The notes: generated from the sequence alone by a model not told the origin. A stretch of 7,733 nt of DNA from Nitrospirales bacterium (GCA_020846375.1 JADLDZ010000136.1:1-7733), one strand, 5' to 3'. Numbered from the stretch's first letter, positions 1-7,069 are shown. Made by a program: numbers and translations.

Positions 1-260
1 CCGCGGTGGACGAAGGGTGGATCCCGTACAGCCACCAGGTGGGGCAGACAGGGCGGACCGTCTGTCCGAAGATCTACATCGCCTGCGGCATATCGGGGGC
101 GGTCCAGCACCTGGTGGGCATGCAGTCTTCCGATATCGTCATCGCCATCAACAAGAACCCCGAAGCCCCCATCTTCAGCACGGCGACCTACGGGATCGTC
201 GGGGACGTCAATGAGGTGGTTCCTCTCCTGATCAGGAAGCTGAAAGAGGCGAAGCAATAG
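1..260 (+). CDS. etfA: Electron transfer flavoprotein alpha subunit, C-terminal part (5' end outside window)
   Basis: Only the last ~86 codons are present; the first complete codon is at 3 and the stop is TAG 258-260. The visible protein is the FAD-binding C-terminal domain of EtfA: HQVGQTG, then YIACGISGAVQHLVGM, then AINKNPEAPIF and YGIVGD, in the order and spacing typical of the family, ending in a short charged helix. In known EtfAB heterodimers this domain holds the FAD that shuttles electrons between flavin dehydrogenases (for example acyl-CoA dehydrogenases) and a quinone reductase or another acceptor in the cytoplasm. Whether this is a conventional or a bifurcating Etf cannot be judged without the N-terminal part and EtfB. 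etfB probably lies upstream, which is inference. fabD starts on the very next base, suggesting translational coupling. Confidence 0.95.
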   Translation, partial: AVDEGWIPYSHQVGQTGRTVCPKIYIACGISGAVQHLVGMQSSDIVIAINKNPEAPIFSTATYGIVGDVNEVVPLLIRKLKEAKQ

Positions 261-1190
261 ATGAAAACGTGCTTCGTTTTTCCGGGACAGGGATCACAGG
301 CAGTCGGAATGGGGAAGAGCCTCCACAACGCCTTCGGCGAGGTGAAGAGGCTCTATGACGAAGCCTCCGGGGTCCTCGGCTACGATGTGGCGGAGCTGAG
401 CTTCAACGGTCCGGCGGAAGAGCTGAACAAGACCCACAGGACGCAGCCGTGCCTGCTCACGGCAAGTATTGCCGCATTCACTGCCTTGTCTTTGAAGGGC
501 ATTACTCCCTCTGCGGTGGCCGGACACAGTCTCGGCGAATACTCCGCCCTCGTGGCCGCGGGGAGCCTTTCCTTCCGGGATGCGGTGCGGATTACCGAAA
601 CGAGGGGAAAGATCATGCAGGAGGCGGTACCCGAAGGCGCCGGGCTCATGGCGGCCGTCCTCGGCCTCGAAAGAGGAGTGATCGACGAGATCTGCAAAGG
701 CGTCTCTTCGGGGTATGTTTCGGTTGCAAACTACAATTGTCCGGGACAGACAGTGATCTCGGGCGAACGGACGGCGGTGGAGGAGGCGATGGGCAGGCTG
801 AAGGAAGCCGGGGCAAAGCGGACGGTCCCCCTTGCGGTGAGCGTCCCCTCCCACTGCGTCTTGATGGAAGAGGCGGGGAGGAGATTCGAGGCCGAGCTAC
901 GGGAGATTCCGGTGCGGGATGCGCAGGTCCACTTTGTGAATAACACGGGAGCGCGGTTTGTTTCCGATTCCGGAGAGATACGGGAATCCCTCGTCCTGCA
1001 GCTCAGCCGGTCCGTCCTCTGGGAGGACTGCATCAGAACGATTTCGGCCTCGGGGATAGCCTCCTTTGTCGAGGTCGGTCCCGGCAAGGTGCTTTCGGGC
1101 CTGGTGAAGAGAATAGAGCCCGCCGCAGCTATCCTGAATGTGGAGGATACGGAGTCGCTGGACAGTACCGCGGCCCGGATCACTGCGTAG
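261..1190 (+). CDS. fabD: Malonyl-CoA:acyl carrier protein transacylase
   Basis: 309 residues, the same length as E. coli FabD. It transfers malonyl from malonyl-CoA to ACP, supplying the extender unit for type II fatty-acid synthesis in the cytoplasm. Visible family marks are FPGQGSQ (residues 7-13), the nucleophile elbow GHSLGE (88-93, catalytic Ser90), Arg115 in ETRGK (expected to bind the malonyl carboxylate), NYNCPGQTVISG (157-168), and VPSHC (195-199) with His198 as the expected catalytic partner of Ser90. The protein looks complete and active. The ATG directly follows the etfA stop; the nearest Shine-Dalgarno-like bases are AGAGG 245-249, 11 bases upstream, so ribosomes finishing etfA probably help initiation. 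It is not next to fabH, fabG or acpP inside the window, which differs from the common fab cluster; those genes may be elsewhere. Confidence 0.97.
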   Translation: MKTCFVFPGQGSQAVGMGKSLHNAFGEVKRLYDEASGVLGYDVAELSFNGPAEELNKTHRTQPCLLTASIAAFTALSLKGITPSAVAGHSLGEYSALVAAGSLSFRDAVRITETRGKIMQEAVPEGAGLMAAVLGLERGVIDEICKGVSSGYVSVANYNCPGQTVISGERTAVEEAMGRLKEAGAKRTVPLAVSVPSHCVLMEEAGRRFEAELREIPVRDAQVHFVNNTGARFVSDSGEIRESLVLQLSRSVLWEDCIRTISASGIASFVEVGPGKVLSGLVKRIEPAAAILNVEDTESLDSTAARITA

Positions 1191-1265
1191 GAGCCGGTCG
1201 ATAAACCGGTAATACGCCAAAAAAATGCGGAGAGTTTTCCCCGCACAGAGAAAAGGGGGTTGACG
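1191..1265 (+). other. fabD-mdh spacer with two short hairpins
   Basis: The 75-base gap carries two weak inverted repeats: CCGGT 1194-1198 with ACCGG 1205-1209, and TGCGG 1226-1230 with CCGCA 1241-1245. Neither is followed by a T run, so they are not intrinsic terminators by sequence. I see no convincing -35/-10 pair. Its 3' end holds the mdh ribosome binding site (GGGGGT 1255-1260). It may be a processing or attenuation site between etfA-fabD and mdh-ndk, but this is inference. Confidence 0.25.
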
Positions 1266-2192
1266 ATGAGAAAGAGAGTTTCTGTCATAGGTGCGGGTAA
1301 TGTGGGCGCGTCTCTCGCCCAGATGCTGCTGCAGTCGGGAATCTGCGATGTCGTGCTCTTCGATATCTCCGAGGGTATCCCCGAGGGAAAGGCCCTGGAT
1401 CTCGCGCAGGCCTGTCCTCTCTGGGGCTCTTCGTCCTTCATCTGCGGCACCAGCGACTACGCGCACACTGCGGGCTCCGATGTCATCGTGATCACCGCCG
1501 GACTGGCGAGAAAACCGGGTATGAGCAGGGATGACCTCCTTTTTGCGAACGCGAAGGTGGTTTCGGGGGTGACGGAGAAAGCGGCCCCTGTATCCCCGGG
1601 GGCTGTCATTATCGTGGTGACGAACCCCATGGATGTGATGGCGCAGGTGAGCCTGAAGATTTCGGGCTTTGATCCGAGGAGGATTATCGGGATGGGGGGA
1701 GTTCTCGATTCCGCCCGTTTCAGGACCTTTGTGGCATGGGAGTTGGGCGTTTCTCCCGAAGATGTGGAGGCGCTCGTCCTCGGGGGTCACGGAGACCTGA
1801 TGGTCCCCATGCCGCGCTTCACCACGGTGCGGGGTGCGTCCATCACGGAGCTCATCGAAAAAGAGCGGATCGACTCCCTCGTGGAGAGGACCCGGAACGG
1901 GGGAGCGGAGATCGTCGCCCTGCTGAAGACGGGGAGCGCCTACTATGCCCCCGCGGCAGCGGCCTATCAGATGGTGGAGGCGATCGTCCTCGACAAGAAG
2001 AGGATGATGCCCTGCTCCGCCTATCTCGACGGAGAGTATGGCGCAAAAGGCATCTACACCGGGGTGCCCGTCATCCTGGGGAGCGGCGGGGTGGAAAGGA
2101 TCGTGCGCATGGAATTGAACGAGCAGGAGAAACAGGATTTCGCGAAGTCGGTGGAAGCGGTCAGTTCACTGGTAAAGAAACTGAACCTATAG
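1266..2192 (+). CDS. mdh: Malate dehydrogenase, NAD-dependent, LDH-like type
   Basis: 308 residues from ATG 1266. It interconverts malate and oxaloacetate with NAD(H) in the TCA cycle. The Rossmann motif GAGNVG is at residues 9-14, with Asp33 at the end of the second strand, which favours NAD over NADP. The substrate loop ARKPGMSR places Arg82 and Arg88 where malate dehydrogenases carry the substrate arginines; a lactate dehydrogenase would normally have Gln in place of the first. Asn120 in VTNPMD, Asp148 and Arg151 in LDSARF, and the catalytic His175 in GGHGD complete the active site. An in-frame TTG at 1260 overlaps the Shine-Dalgarno GGGGGT (1255-1260), whereas ATG 1266 sits 5 bases after it, so ATG is chosen. 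The closest relatives are the short LDH-like malate dehydrogenases of many anaerobes and thermophiles, not the E. coli type. ndk follows after 12 bases. Confidence 0.96.
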   Translation: MRKRVSVIGAGNVGASLAQMLLQSGICDVVLFDISEGIPEGKALDLAQACPLWGSSSFICGTSDYAHTAGSDVIVITAGLARKPGMSRDDLLFANAKVVSGVTEKAAPVSPGAVIIVVTNPMDVMAQVSLKISGFDPRRIIGMGGVLDSARFRTFVAWELGVSPEDVEALVLGGHGDLMVPMPRFTTVRGASITELIEKERIDSLVERTRNGGAEIVALLKTGSAYYAPAAAAYQMVEAIVLDKKRMMPCSAYLDGEYGAKGIYTGVPVILGSGGVERIVRMELNEQEKQDFAKSVEAVSSLVKKLNL

Positions 2193-2204
2193 AGGAGGAG
2201 AAGG

Positions 2205-2618
2205 ATGGAAAGGACGTTATCGATCATCAAACCGGATGGAGTGAAGAAGAACGCGATCGGGGATATCATCGGCAGGTTCGAAAAGAACGGGCTGAGGGTT
2301 GCCGCGATGAAAAAGATCTGGCTCTCGAAAGAGGAGGCGAAAGGCTTTTATTTTGTGCACAAGGAGAGGCCCTTTTATGACAGCCTCACCGATTTCATGT
2401 CCGAGGGTCCTGTTGTCGTCATGGTTCTCGAGGGCGAGAACGCCATTGCCAGAAACAGGGAGATCATGGGGGCGACGAACCCTGCCAACGCACTGCCCGG
2501 GACCATCAGGAAGGACCATGCAGAGAACGTGGAGAGGAACACTGTCCACGGCTCCGATTCCCCCGACTCCGCCTGTTTCGAGATCTCTTATTTCTTTTCG
2601 ATGCTGGAGATCCTGTAA
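2205..2618 (+). CDS. ndk: Nucleoside diphosphate kinase
   Basis: 137 residues, a normal bacterial Ndk length. It transfers the gamma phosphate of ATP to NDPs through a phosphohistidine, balancing NTP and dNTP pools in the cytoplasm. Visible motifs are SIIKPDGV (6-13, Lys9), Phe57 (base-stacking position), Arg85, GATNPANALPGTIR (89-102, Thr91 and Arg102), and NTVHGSDS (112-119) with His115 as the phosphorylated residue and Asn112 before it. All key residues are present. A strong Shine-Dalgarno, AGGAGG 2193-2198, lies 6 bases before the ATG and begins right at the mdh stop, so mdh and ndk are almost certainly cotranscribed. The 169-base spacer downstream has no classic terminator. Confidence 0.97.
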   Translation: MERTLSIIKPDGVKKNAIGDIIGRFEKNGLRVAAMKKIWLSKEEAKGFYFVHKERPFYDSLTDFMSEGPVVVMVLEGENAIARNREIMGATNPANALPGTIRKDHAENVERNTVHGSDSPDSACFEISYFFSMLEIL

Positions 2619-2642
2619 TCTCCTTCCGAAAACAAAGAAAGA

Positions 2643-2678
2643 TCCCGGACTGCTCCCGGACTCTGCCGGGACCGGACT
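2643..2678. repeat. Short direct repeats and hairpin in the ndk-ubiD spacer
   Basis: TCCCGGACT occurs at 2643-2651 and again at 2654-2662, exactly 11 bases apart, and a third partial copy, CCGGACT, is at 2672-2678. The second copy also forms a hairpin: TCCCGG 2654-2659 pairs with CCGGGA 2666-2671 around a 6-base loop. No T run follows, so it is not a standard intrinsic terminator. The rest of the spacer (2619-2787) has no convincing promoter. The ubiD Shine-Dalgarno, AGGTGA, is at 2778-2783. The role is unknown; a regulator binding site or an RNA structure are both possible. Confidence 0.4.
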
Positions 2679-2787
2679 GGGCCGGGCGATCCCCGACAAG
2701 TGGGGACAGGCTCGCGGGAATGGCAGAAGAAGGACTCATCACAGAAGAATCATTTTATGAGACACTCTAAAAACCACAGGTGAAACC

Positions 2788-4251
2788 ATGGCATACAGGG
2801 ATTTGAGAGATTTCCTCGCCGCCATCGAGAAGAGGGGTCTCCTCCACAGGATATCCGTAGAGGTTGACCCGATTCTCGAGATCGCGGAGATTACGGACAG
2901 GATGTGCAAGAGCTCCGGAGGGGGCAAAGCCCTCTTTTTCGAGAAGGTGAAGGGGTCTGCTTACCCGGTGGTCACCAATATCTTCGGCTCCTTCGAGAGA
3001 ATGAACCTCTCCCTCGAAGTGGAGCGGCTCGACGACGTGGGAAAGCGCATCGAGGACCTCCTCCATCAGGCTCCTCCGAAGACGCTGATGGAGAAGCTCG
3101 CGATGCTGCCCCGGCTCTTCGAGATATCGAGGTTTCTCCCCAAAACAGTGAAGAACGCCCCCTGCCAGGAGGTCGTCGAAAGGGAGAACCCCGACCTGGG
3201 CAGGTTCCCCATCATCAAGTGCTGGCCGGGGGACGGGCAGCCGACGGATGAAGGGAGGTTCATCACCCTCCCCATGGTATTTACCCGTGACCCCGAAACA
3301 GGCCGGCAGAATTGCGGCATGTACCGCATCCATGTGTACGACAAGGTGACGACCGGCATGCACTGGCACATTCACAAGGACGGCGCGCGCCACTACGACA
3401 AGTACGAGGCCCTCGGCGGGAAGATGCCGGCGGCCATCGCGGTGGGCAGCGACCCCGCGGTCATCTACTCCTCCAGCGCCCCGCTTCCCGAGTCCATCGA
3501 TGAGATGCTCTTCGCGGGATTCCTGCGCCGGGAGCCGGTCGAGATGGTGAAATGTATCACCTCCGATATTGAAGTTCCCGCGAACAGTGAGCTGGTGATC
3601 GAAGGGTACCTCGATCCGGGAGAGATGCGTATCGAAGGGCCCTTCGGCGACCATACCGGCTTCTATTCGGCGGCGGCCGGGTATCCGGTCTTCCATGCAA
3701 CCTGCATCACCCACCGGAAGGATATGATCTATCCCGCCACCATCGTGGGCAAGCCCCCCATGGAAGACTGCTATATGGGGAAGGCGACGGAAAGGATCTT
3801 CCTGCCCCTCATGAAGCTCGACTCCCCCGAGATACGGGACATCAACCTTCCCATGGAAGGGGTATTCCACAATGCCGCACTCATTTCCATCAAAAAGAGT
3901 TATCCCGGGCATGCAAAGAAGATCATCCACGGGTTGTGGGGAAAGGGGCAGATGATGTTCGCAAAACTCCTGGTCATTGTGGATGAGGATGTGGACGTGC
4001 AGAACATCTCCTACACCGCCTGGCGCGTACTGAACAACGTTGACTGGAGGAGGGACGTCGTCATTGCGGAAGGTCCGCTGGACGATCTGGACCATGCCGC
4101 CCAGTGGCCGCGCTACGGCGCAAAGATGGGCATCGATGCCACCCGGAAGACCCGGGAGGAGGGCATGATGCGCGACTGGCCCGATGAGCTCTTCATGTCT
4201 GGGGAAATCAAAAGACTGGTGGATACCCGCTGGAAGGAGTACGGATTCTAG
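2788..4251 (+). CDS. ubiD: UbiD-family prenylated-FMN-dependent decarboxylase
   Basis: 487 residues, full length for the family. UbiD enzymes reversibly decarboxylate aromatic or unsaturated acids using prenylated FMN made by a UbiX partner. The N-terminal part opens with YRDLRDFLAAIEKRG (3-17), as in many UbiD proteins. NCGMYR (175-180) is the prFMN/metal-binding motif, with Arg180 the expected catalytic Arg. PGEMRIEGPFGDHTGFYS (277-294) supplies Glu279 and Glu283, the likely glutamates of the E-R-E active site. HWHIHKDG (192-199) and KPPMEDCYMGKATERIF (about 312-328) are further conserved stretches. The substrate cannot be read from sequence: it could be a menaquinone-pathway decarboxylase (MqnL-like), a 4-hydroxybenzoate-type enzyme of ubiquinone synthesis, or an aromatic-degradation enzyme. 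No ubiX lies in the window. ribD begins on the base after its TAG. Confidence 0.93.
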   Translation: MAYRDLRDFLAAIEKRGLLHRISVEVDPILEIAEITDRMCKSSGGGKALFFEKVKGSAYPVVTNIFGSFERMNLSLEVERLDDVGKRIEDLLHQAPPKTLMEKLAMLPRLFEISRFLPKTVKNAPCQEVVERENPDLGRFPIIKCWPGDGQPTDEGRFITLPMVFTRDPETGRQNCGMYRIHVYDKVTTGMHWHIHKDGARHYDKYEALGGKMPAAIAVGSDPAVIYSSSAPLPESIDEMLFAGFLRREPVEMVKCITSDIEVPANSELVIEGYLDPGEMRIEGPFGDHTGFYSAAAGYPVFHATCITHRKDMIYPATIVGKPPMEDCYMGKATERIFLPLMKLDSPEIRDINLPMEGVFHNAALISIKKSYPGHAKKIIHGLWGKGQMMFAKLLVIVDEDVDVQNISYTAWRVLNNVDWRRDVVIAEGPLDDLDHAAQWPRYGAKMGIDATRKTREEGMMRDWPDELFMSGEIKRLVDTRWKEYGF

Positions 4252-5385
4252 TTGGCGACCGGCGGGGGTGATACGGCACTCATGCTGCGGGCACTGAAAC
4301 TCGCAGAGAAGGGACGGGGCACCACGAGCCCCAATCCCATGGTGGGCGCCCTTGTCACGAAGAGCGGCAGGATCATTGCGGAAGACTATCACAAGAGGCC
4401 GGGGGATCTCCATGCGGAGGCACTGACGCTCCTCAAGGCGGGCGGAAAGGCGAAGGGCGCCACCCTGTATGTCACTCTCGAGCCCTGCTGTCACAAGGAC
4501 AAAAGGACCCCTCCCTGCGCCGCCGCCATTATCACCGCGGGGATCAAAAAGGTCTTCATCGCCATGAAAGACCCCAACCCGAAGGTTTCCGGCAAGGGGA
4601 TCGAGGAGCTGAAGCGCCACGGCATCGAGGTGGTGGTCGGGGTACTCGCGGAGAGGGCCGCCCGGTTGAACGAGGCGTATGTCAAATATATTACCACCGG
4701 GCTTCCTTTCGTCACGTTGAAGGTGGCGATGACCCTCGACGGCAAGATCGCCACGCCCGAGGGCCGGTCGAAATGGATCACCGGAGAGGAGGCGAGGAGG
4801 GCTGTCCACCGGATGAGGAGCGACGCGGATGCCCTGCTGACGGCCATAGGGACGGTGAGGGCGGATAATCCCAGCCTCACGGCGCGGATACGGAGCGGGA
4901 GGAATCCGAAACGGGTGATCATCGACCCCGGGCTGGAGACCCCCCTCGATTTCAATGTCTGCTGTGTTCCTCCCGAGACGATCCTGGTGACGCGGCGAGC
5001 CGGAGGGGAGGGCGGCCCGCCTATTCCCGCCAGGGAGGAAAAGAAGCGGCAGTTGCGGGAGAAAGGGGTCTCCCTGATCGAATACGAGGGTGACCGGGTC
5101 GATCTCGGGTGGCTGATGCGGGTGCTGGGTGAGCGGGAGGTCTCTTCCGTGCTGATCGAAGGCGGCTCGTCGCTCAATGCCTCCGCTCTTCAGGACGGCA
5201 TTGTGGACAAGGTGGTCTTTTTCGTCGCCCCCAAGATCATCGGCGGCAGGGACTCCCTCCCCGCCGTCGGGGGCACCGCCTTCAGGCAGCTTGAGGAAGC
5301 CTATATGATCCACGCTATGAAGGTGAAAAGGGCGGGGCAGGATCTTATTATCGAGGGGTATGTAGGGTGCAGGAGAGCGCTTTGA
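4252..5385 (+). CDS. ribD: Bifunctional diaminohydroxyphosphoribosylaminopyrimidine deaminase / 5-amino-6-(5-phosphoribosylamino)uracil reductase
   Basis: 377 residues, close to E. coli RibD. It performs the second and third steps of riboflavin synthesis from the GTP cyclohydrolase II product, in the cytoplasm. The N-terminal deaminase domain (about 1-145) has TSPNPMVGA (25-33), HAE (54-56: zinc His54, catalytic Glu56) and EPCCHKDKRTPPC (77-89) with zinc ligands Cys79 and Cys89. One more residue separates those cysteines than in E. coli (PCSHHGRTPPC). The reductase domain (about 150-370) shows LKVAMTLDGKIAT (DG at 163-164), SKWITG, RSDADALL, GTVRADNPSLTAR and LIEGGSSLN (EGG 303-305). The start is TTG 4252, directly after the ubiD stop, with AAGGAG 4234-4239 twelve bases upstream. 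An in-frame ATG at 4282 is possible, but known RibD proteins begin several residues before that Met. No other rib gene follows. Confidence 0.95.
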   Translation: MATGGGDTALMLRALKLAEKGRGTTSPNPMVGALVTKSGRIIAEDYHKRPGDLHAEALTLLKAGGKAKGATLYVTLEPCCHKDKRTPPCAAAIITAGIKKVFIAMKDPNPKVSGKGIEELKRHGIEVVVGVLAERAARLNEAYVKYITTGLPFVTLKVAMTLDGKIATPEGRSKWITGEEARRAVHRMRSDADALLTAIGTVRADNPSLTARIRSGRNPKRVIIDPGLETPLDFNVCCVPPETILVTRRAGGEGGPPIPAREEKKRQLREKGVSLIEYEGDRVDLGWLMRVLGEREVSSVLIEGGSSLNASALQDGIVDKVVFFVAPKIIGGRDSLPAVGGTAFRQLEEAYMIHAMKVKRAGQDLIIEGYVGCRRAL

Positions 5386-5417
5386 AAGAGCTTCTACTGA
5401 ACAGAAGGAGGATCTCT

Positions 5418-6845
5418 ATGAATAAGGGGTATTGTCTCTTCCTGGCTTTTTTCCTCGTAACGGCGATTTTCCCTCCGGCAGGCGGCGCATCGGTTACCTC
5501 CTCCGGCCTTGAGAGCCGGACAGGCGTCGAGGTGACTGTCTATAATTCGAACATCGGCCTGGTCAAAGATAAGCGGAAAATAGCGCTGGAAAAGGGGCTC
5601 AATGAGCTGAGGTTCATGGATGTCCCCGCCCGGATCATTCCTGCCAGCGTCTCGATCACGTCCCTCTCCGATGCCAAAGGTCTCACCATCCTCGAGCAGA
5701 ACTATGAGTTCGACCTGATAAGCCCCCAGAAGCTCCTGAACAAGTATGTGGGAAAAGAGGTGAAGCTGTACACCAGGAATCCGTATACGGAAAGGGAAGA
5801 GATCGTCACCGCGACGGTGATCGCGAACAACGAGGGGGGGCCTGTCTTCATGATCGGAGATGAAATCACCTTCGGACACCCCGGAAGGGTGATCTTCCCC
5901 TCACTGCCCGTGAACCTGATCCCCCGCCCTACGCTCATGTGGTCCCTGCAGAACGATACCCGGGGAGAACATACCATCGAGGCCGCCTACCTTACCCAGG
6001 GGATTTCCTGGAATGCCGATTACGTTGTCTCCATGAACAAGGACGACAGCCGGGCGGACATATCCGGGTGGGTCACCATCACCAACGGGAGCGGTGCCAC
6101 CTATGAGAATGCGAAGCTCAAGCTCGTGGCAGGGGAAGTGCACAGAGTGACGGCGGCGCAGGAGATGAGAGCGGACATACAGCCGATGACGATGAAGGCG
6201 ATGGCACCGCCTCAGTTCAGGGAAGGCTCCTTTGCTGAATATCACCTGTACAGTCTGCAGAGGCCGTCCACTATCAAGGACAACCAGACGAAACAGATCG
6301 GGTTCCTCGAAGTGGAGGACGTCAAGACGCTGAAAGAGTACGAGAGCATGGGCGAGGACTCCTTTTTCCGCGGTGTTTACAGCGGGGACATGCCCAATCA
6401 GCGGGTGGGAGTCTTCATAAAGATAGAGAACAGGAAGGAAAACGGGCTTGGAATCCCTCTGCCCAGGGGGACCGTCAGGATATATAAACGGGATGGAGAG
6501 GGCTCCCTGCAGTTTGCGGGCGAGGATTCCATCGACCATACCCCGAAAGACGAGAAGATCAGGGTGAAGTTCGGCGAGGCTTTTGACATCGCCGTGGTGA
6601 GAAAGCAGACGACGTGGAGAAAGCTTGCTTCGGATACCTATGAGGCATCCTACCGCATTGCGGTGAGGAACCGGAAGGAGGAGGACGTCACCATCAAATT
6701 CGTGGAGCCCATCCCCGGTGACTGGAAAATTATCGAGTCCTCCCATGAGGGTACGAAGTCATCCTCTTCCCATGCCGAGTTTGTTGTTGCGGCGCCGAAG
6801 GACAAAGAGACGGTGCTCTCCTATACCGTGCGGATTCGGTTCTGA
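5418..6845 (+). CDS. Exported DUF4139 domain protein
   Basis: 475 residues from ATG 5418, which has AGAAGGAGG (5403-5411) 6 bases upstream. An upstream in-frame ATG at 5367 lies inside ribD and would put 17 charged residues before the signal peptide, so it is rejected. Residues 1-24 form a Sec signal peptide: a short Lys-bearing start, hydrophobic CLFLAFFLVTAIF (6-18), then PPAGGA with probable cleavage after Ala24. The mature part matches DUF4139 proteins: an N-terminal beta module with VTVYNSNIGLVKDKRKI and LRFMDVPARIIPASVSI, the core motif YLTQGISWNADYVVSMN (near 190-206), and a beta-rich C-terminus ending SYTVRIRF, a usual family ending. The biochemical function of the family is unknown to me; some relatives are called mucoidy-inhibitor-like. 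There are no lipobox or membrane segments after the signal, so it is likely periplasmic or envelope-associated. It follows ribD by 32 bases and is probably cotranscribed with it. Confidence 0.88.
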   Translation: MNKGYCLFLAFFLVTAIFPPAGGASVTSSGLESRTGVEVTVYNSNIGLVKDKRKIALEKGLNELRFMDVPARIIPASVSITSLSDAKGLTILEQNYEFDLISPQKLLNKYVGKEVKLYTRNPYTEREEIVTATVIANNEGGPVFMIGDEITFGHPGRVIFPSLPVNLIPRPTLMWSLQNDTRGEHTIEAAYLTQGISWNADYVVSMNKDDSRADISGWVTITNGSGATYENAKLKLVAGEVHRVTAAQEMRADIQPMTMKAMAPPQFREGSFAEYHLYSLQRPSTIKDNQTKQIGFLEVEDVKTLKEYESMGEDSFFRGVYSGDMPNQRVGVFIKIENRKENGLGIPLPRGTVRIYKRDGEGSLQFAGEDSIDHTPKDEKIRVKFGEAFDIAVVRKQTTWRKLASDTYEASYRIAVRNRKEEDVTIKFVEPIPGDWKIIESSHEGTKSSSSHAEFVVAAPKDKETVLSYTVRIRF

Positions 6846-6878
6846 AAGCCGGAAAGGGGAGGGCTGTTTCGCGGCTTT
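6845..6878 (+). other. Hairpin immediately at the DUF4139 gene stop codon
   Basis: AAAGCCGGAAA (6845-6855) pairs with TTTC (6867-6870) and CGGCTTT (6872-6878), leaving one bulged G at 6871 and an 11-base purine-rich loop (6856-6866). The stem begins at the last base of the TGA stop. No T run follows, so it is not a canonical intrinsic terminator; it may stabilise the 3' end of the mRNA. The true terminator is about 155 bases further on. Confidence 0.45.
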
Positions 6879-7032
6879 GACAAGGAAAACCGGCCGGATA
6901 TGGCGAACAGGATCTGTGGAGTGAGCATTTACCATTATTACGGTAAGGACCCCTACTGGGAAGAAGAAAGGCTGTAAGAGAGATCCCAAGGAAAACAGTA
7001 CGATAGCAGAATAGTTCCTTGCCTGCGGGCAG

Positions 7033-7069
7033 AGCAGGGTTCAGGCAGGTGCCCGGCCCTGCTTTTTTT
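7033..7069 (+). terminator. Rho-independent terminator
   Basis: AGCAGGG (7033-7039) pairs perfectly with CCCTGCT (7057-7063), and seven Ts (7063-7069) follow. The 17-base interior can form a smaller GGC/GCC hairpin. The orientation ends + strand transcription from the ubiD-ribD-DUF4139 run. A tiny hairpin, TGCC 7020-7023 with GGCA 7028-7031, lies just before it. Confidence 0.85.

Noticed and set aside
1260..1265. TTG start for mdh two codons upstream of the chosen ATG
   Set aside because: It overlaps the GGGGGT ribosome binding site; ATG 1266 has correct spacing and gives the usual N-terminus.
2720..2770. 16-codon open frame MAEEGLITEESFYETL before ubiD
   Set aside because: It is very short, has no proper Shine-Dalgarno and no known family; probably chance.
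2767..5313. Very long (848-codon) open frame on the minus strand
   Set aside because: It is antisense to ubiD and ribD, which happen to be in the same phase, so a GC-rich shadow frame runs through both. Its translation is rich in His, Asp, Gly, Arg and Pro with no recognisable domain, while the + strand genes carry all the family motifs.
5367..5417. Upstream ATG for the DUF4139 protein overlapping ribD
   Set aside because: It would place a charged 17-residue segment ahead of a good signal peptide; ATG 5418 has a strong ribosome binding site at ideal spacing.
7034..7062. tRNA T-arm-like GGGTTCAGG inside the terminator region
   Set aside because: No acceptor stem, anticodon arm or CCA-compatible structure surrounds it; the sequence is fully explained by the terminator stem and T run.
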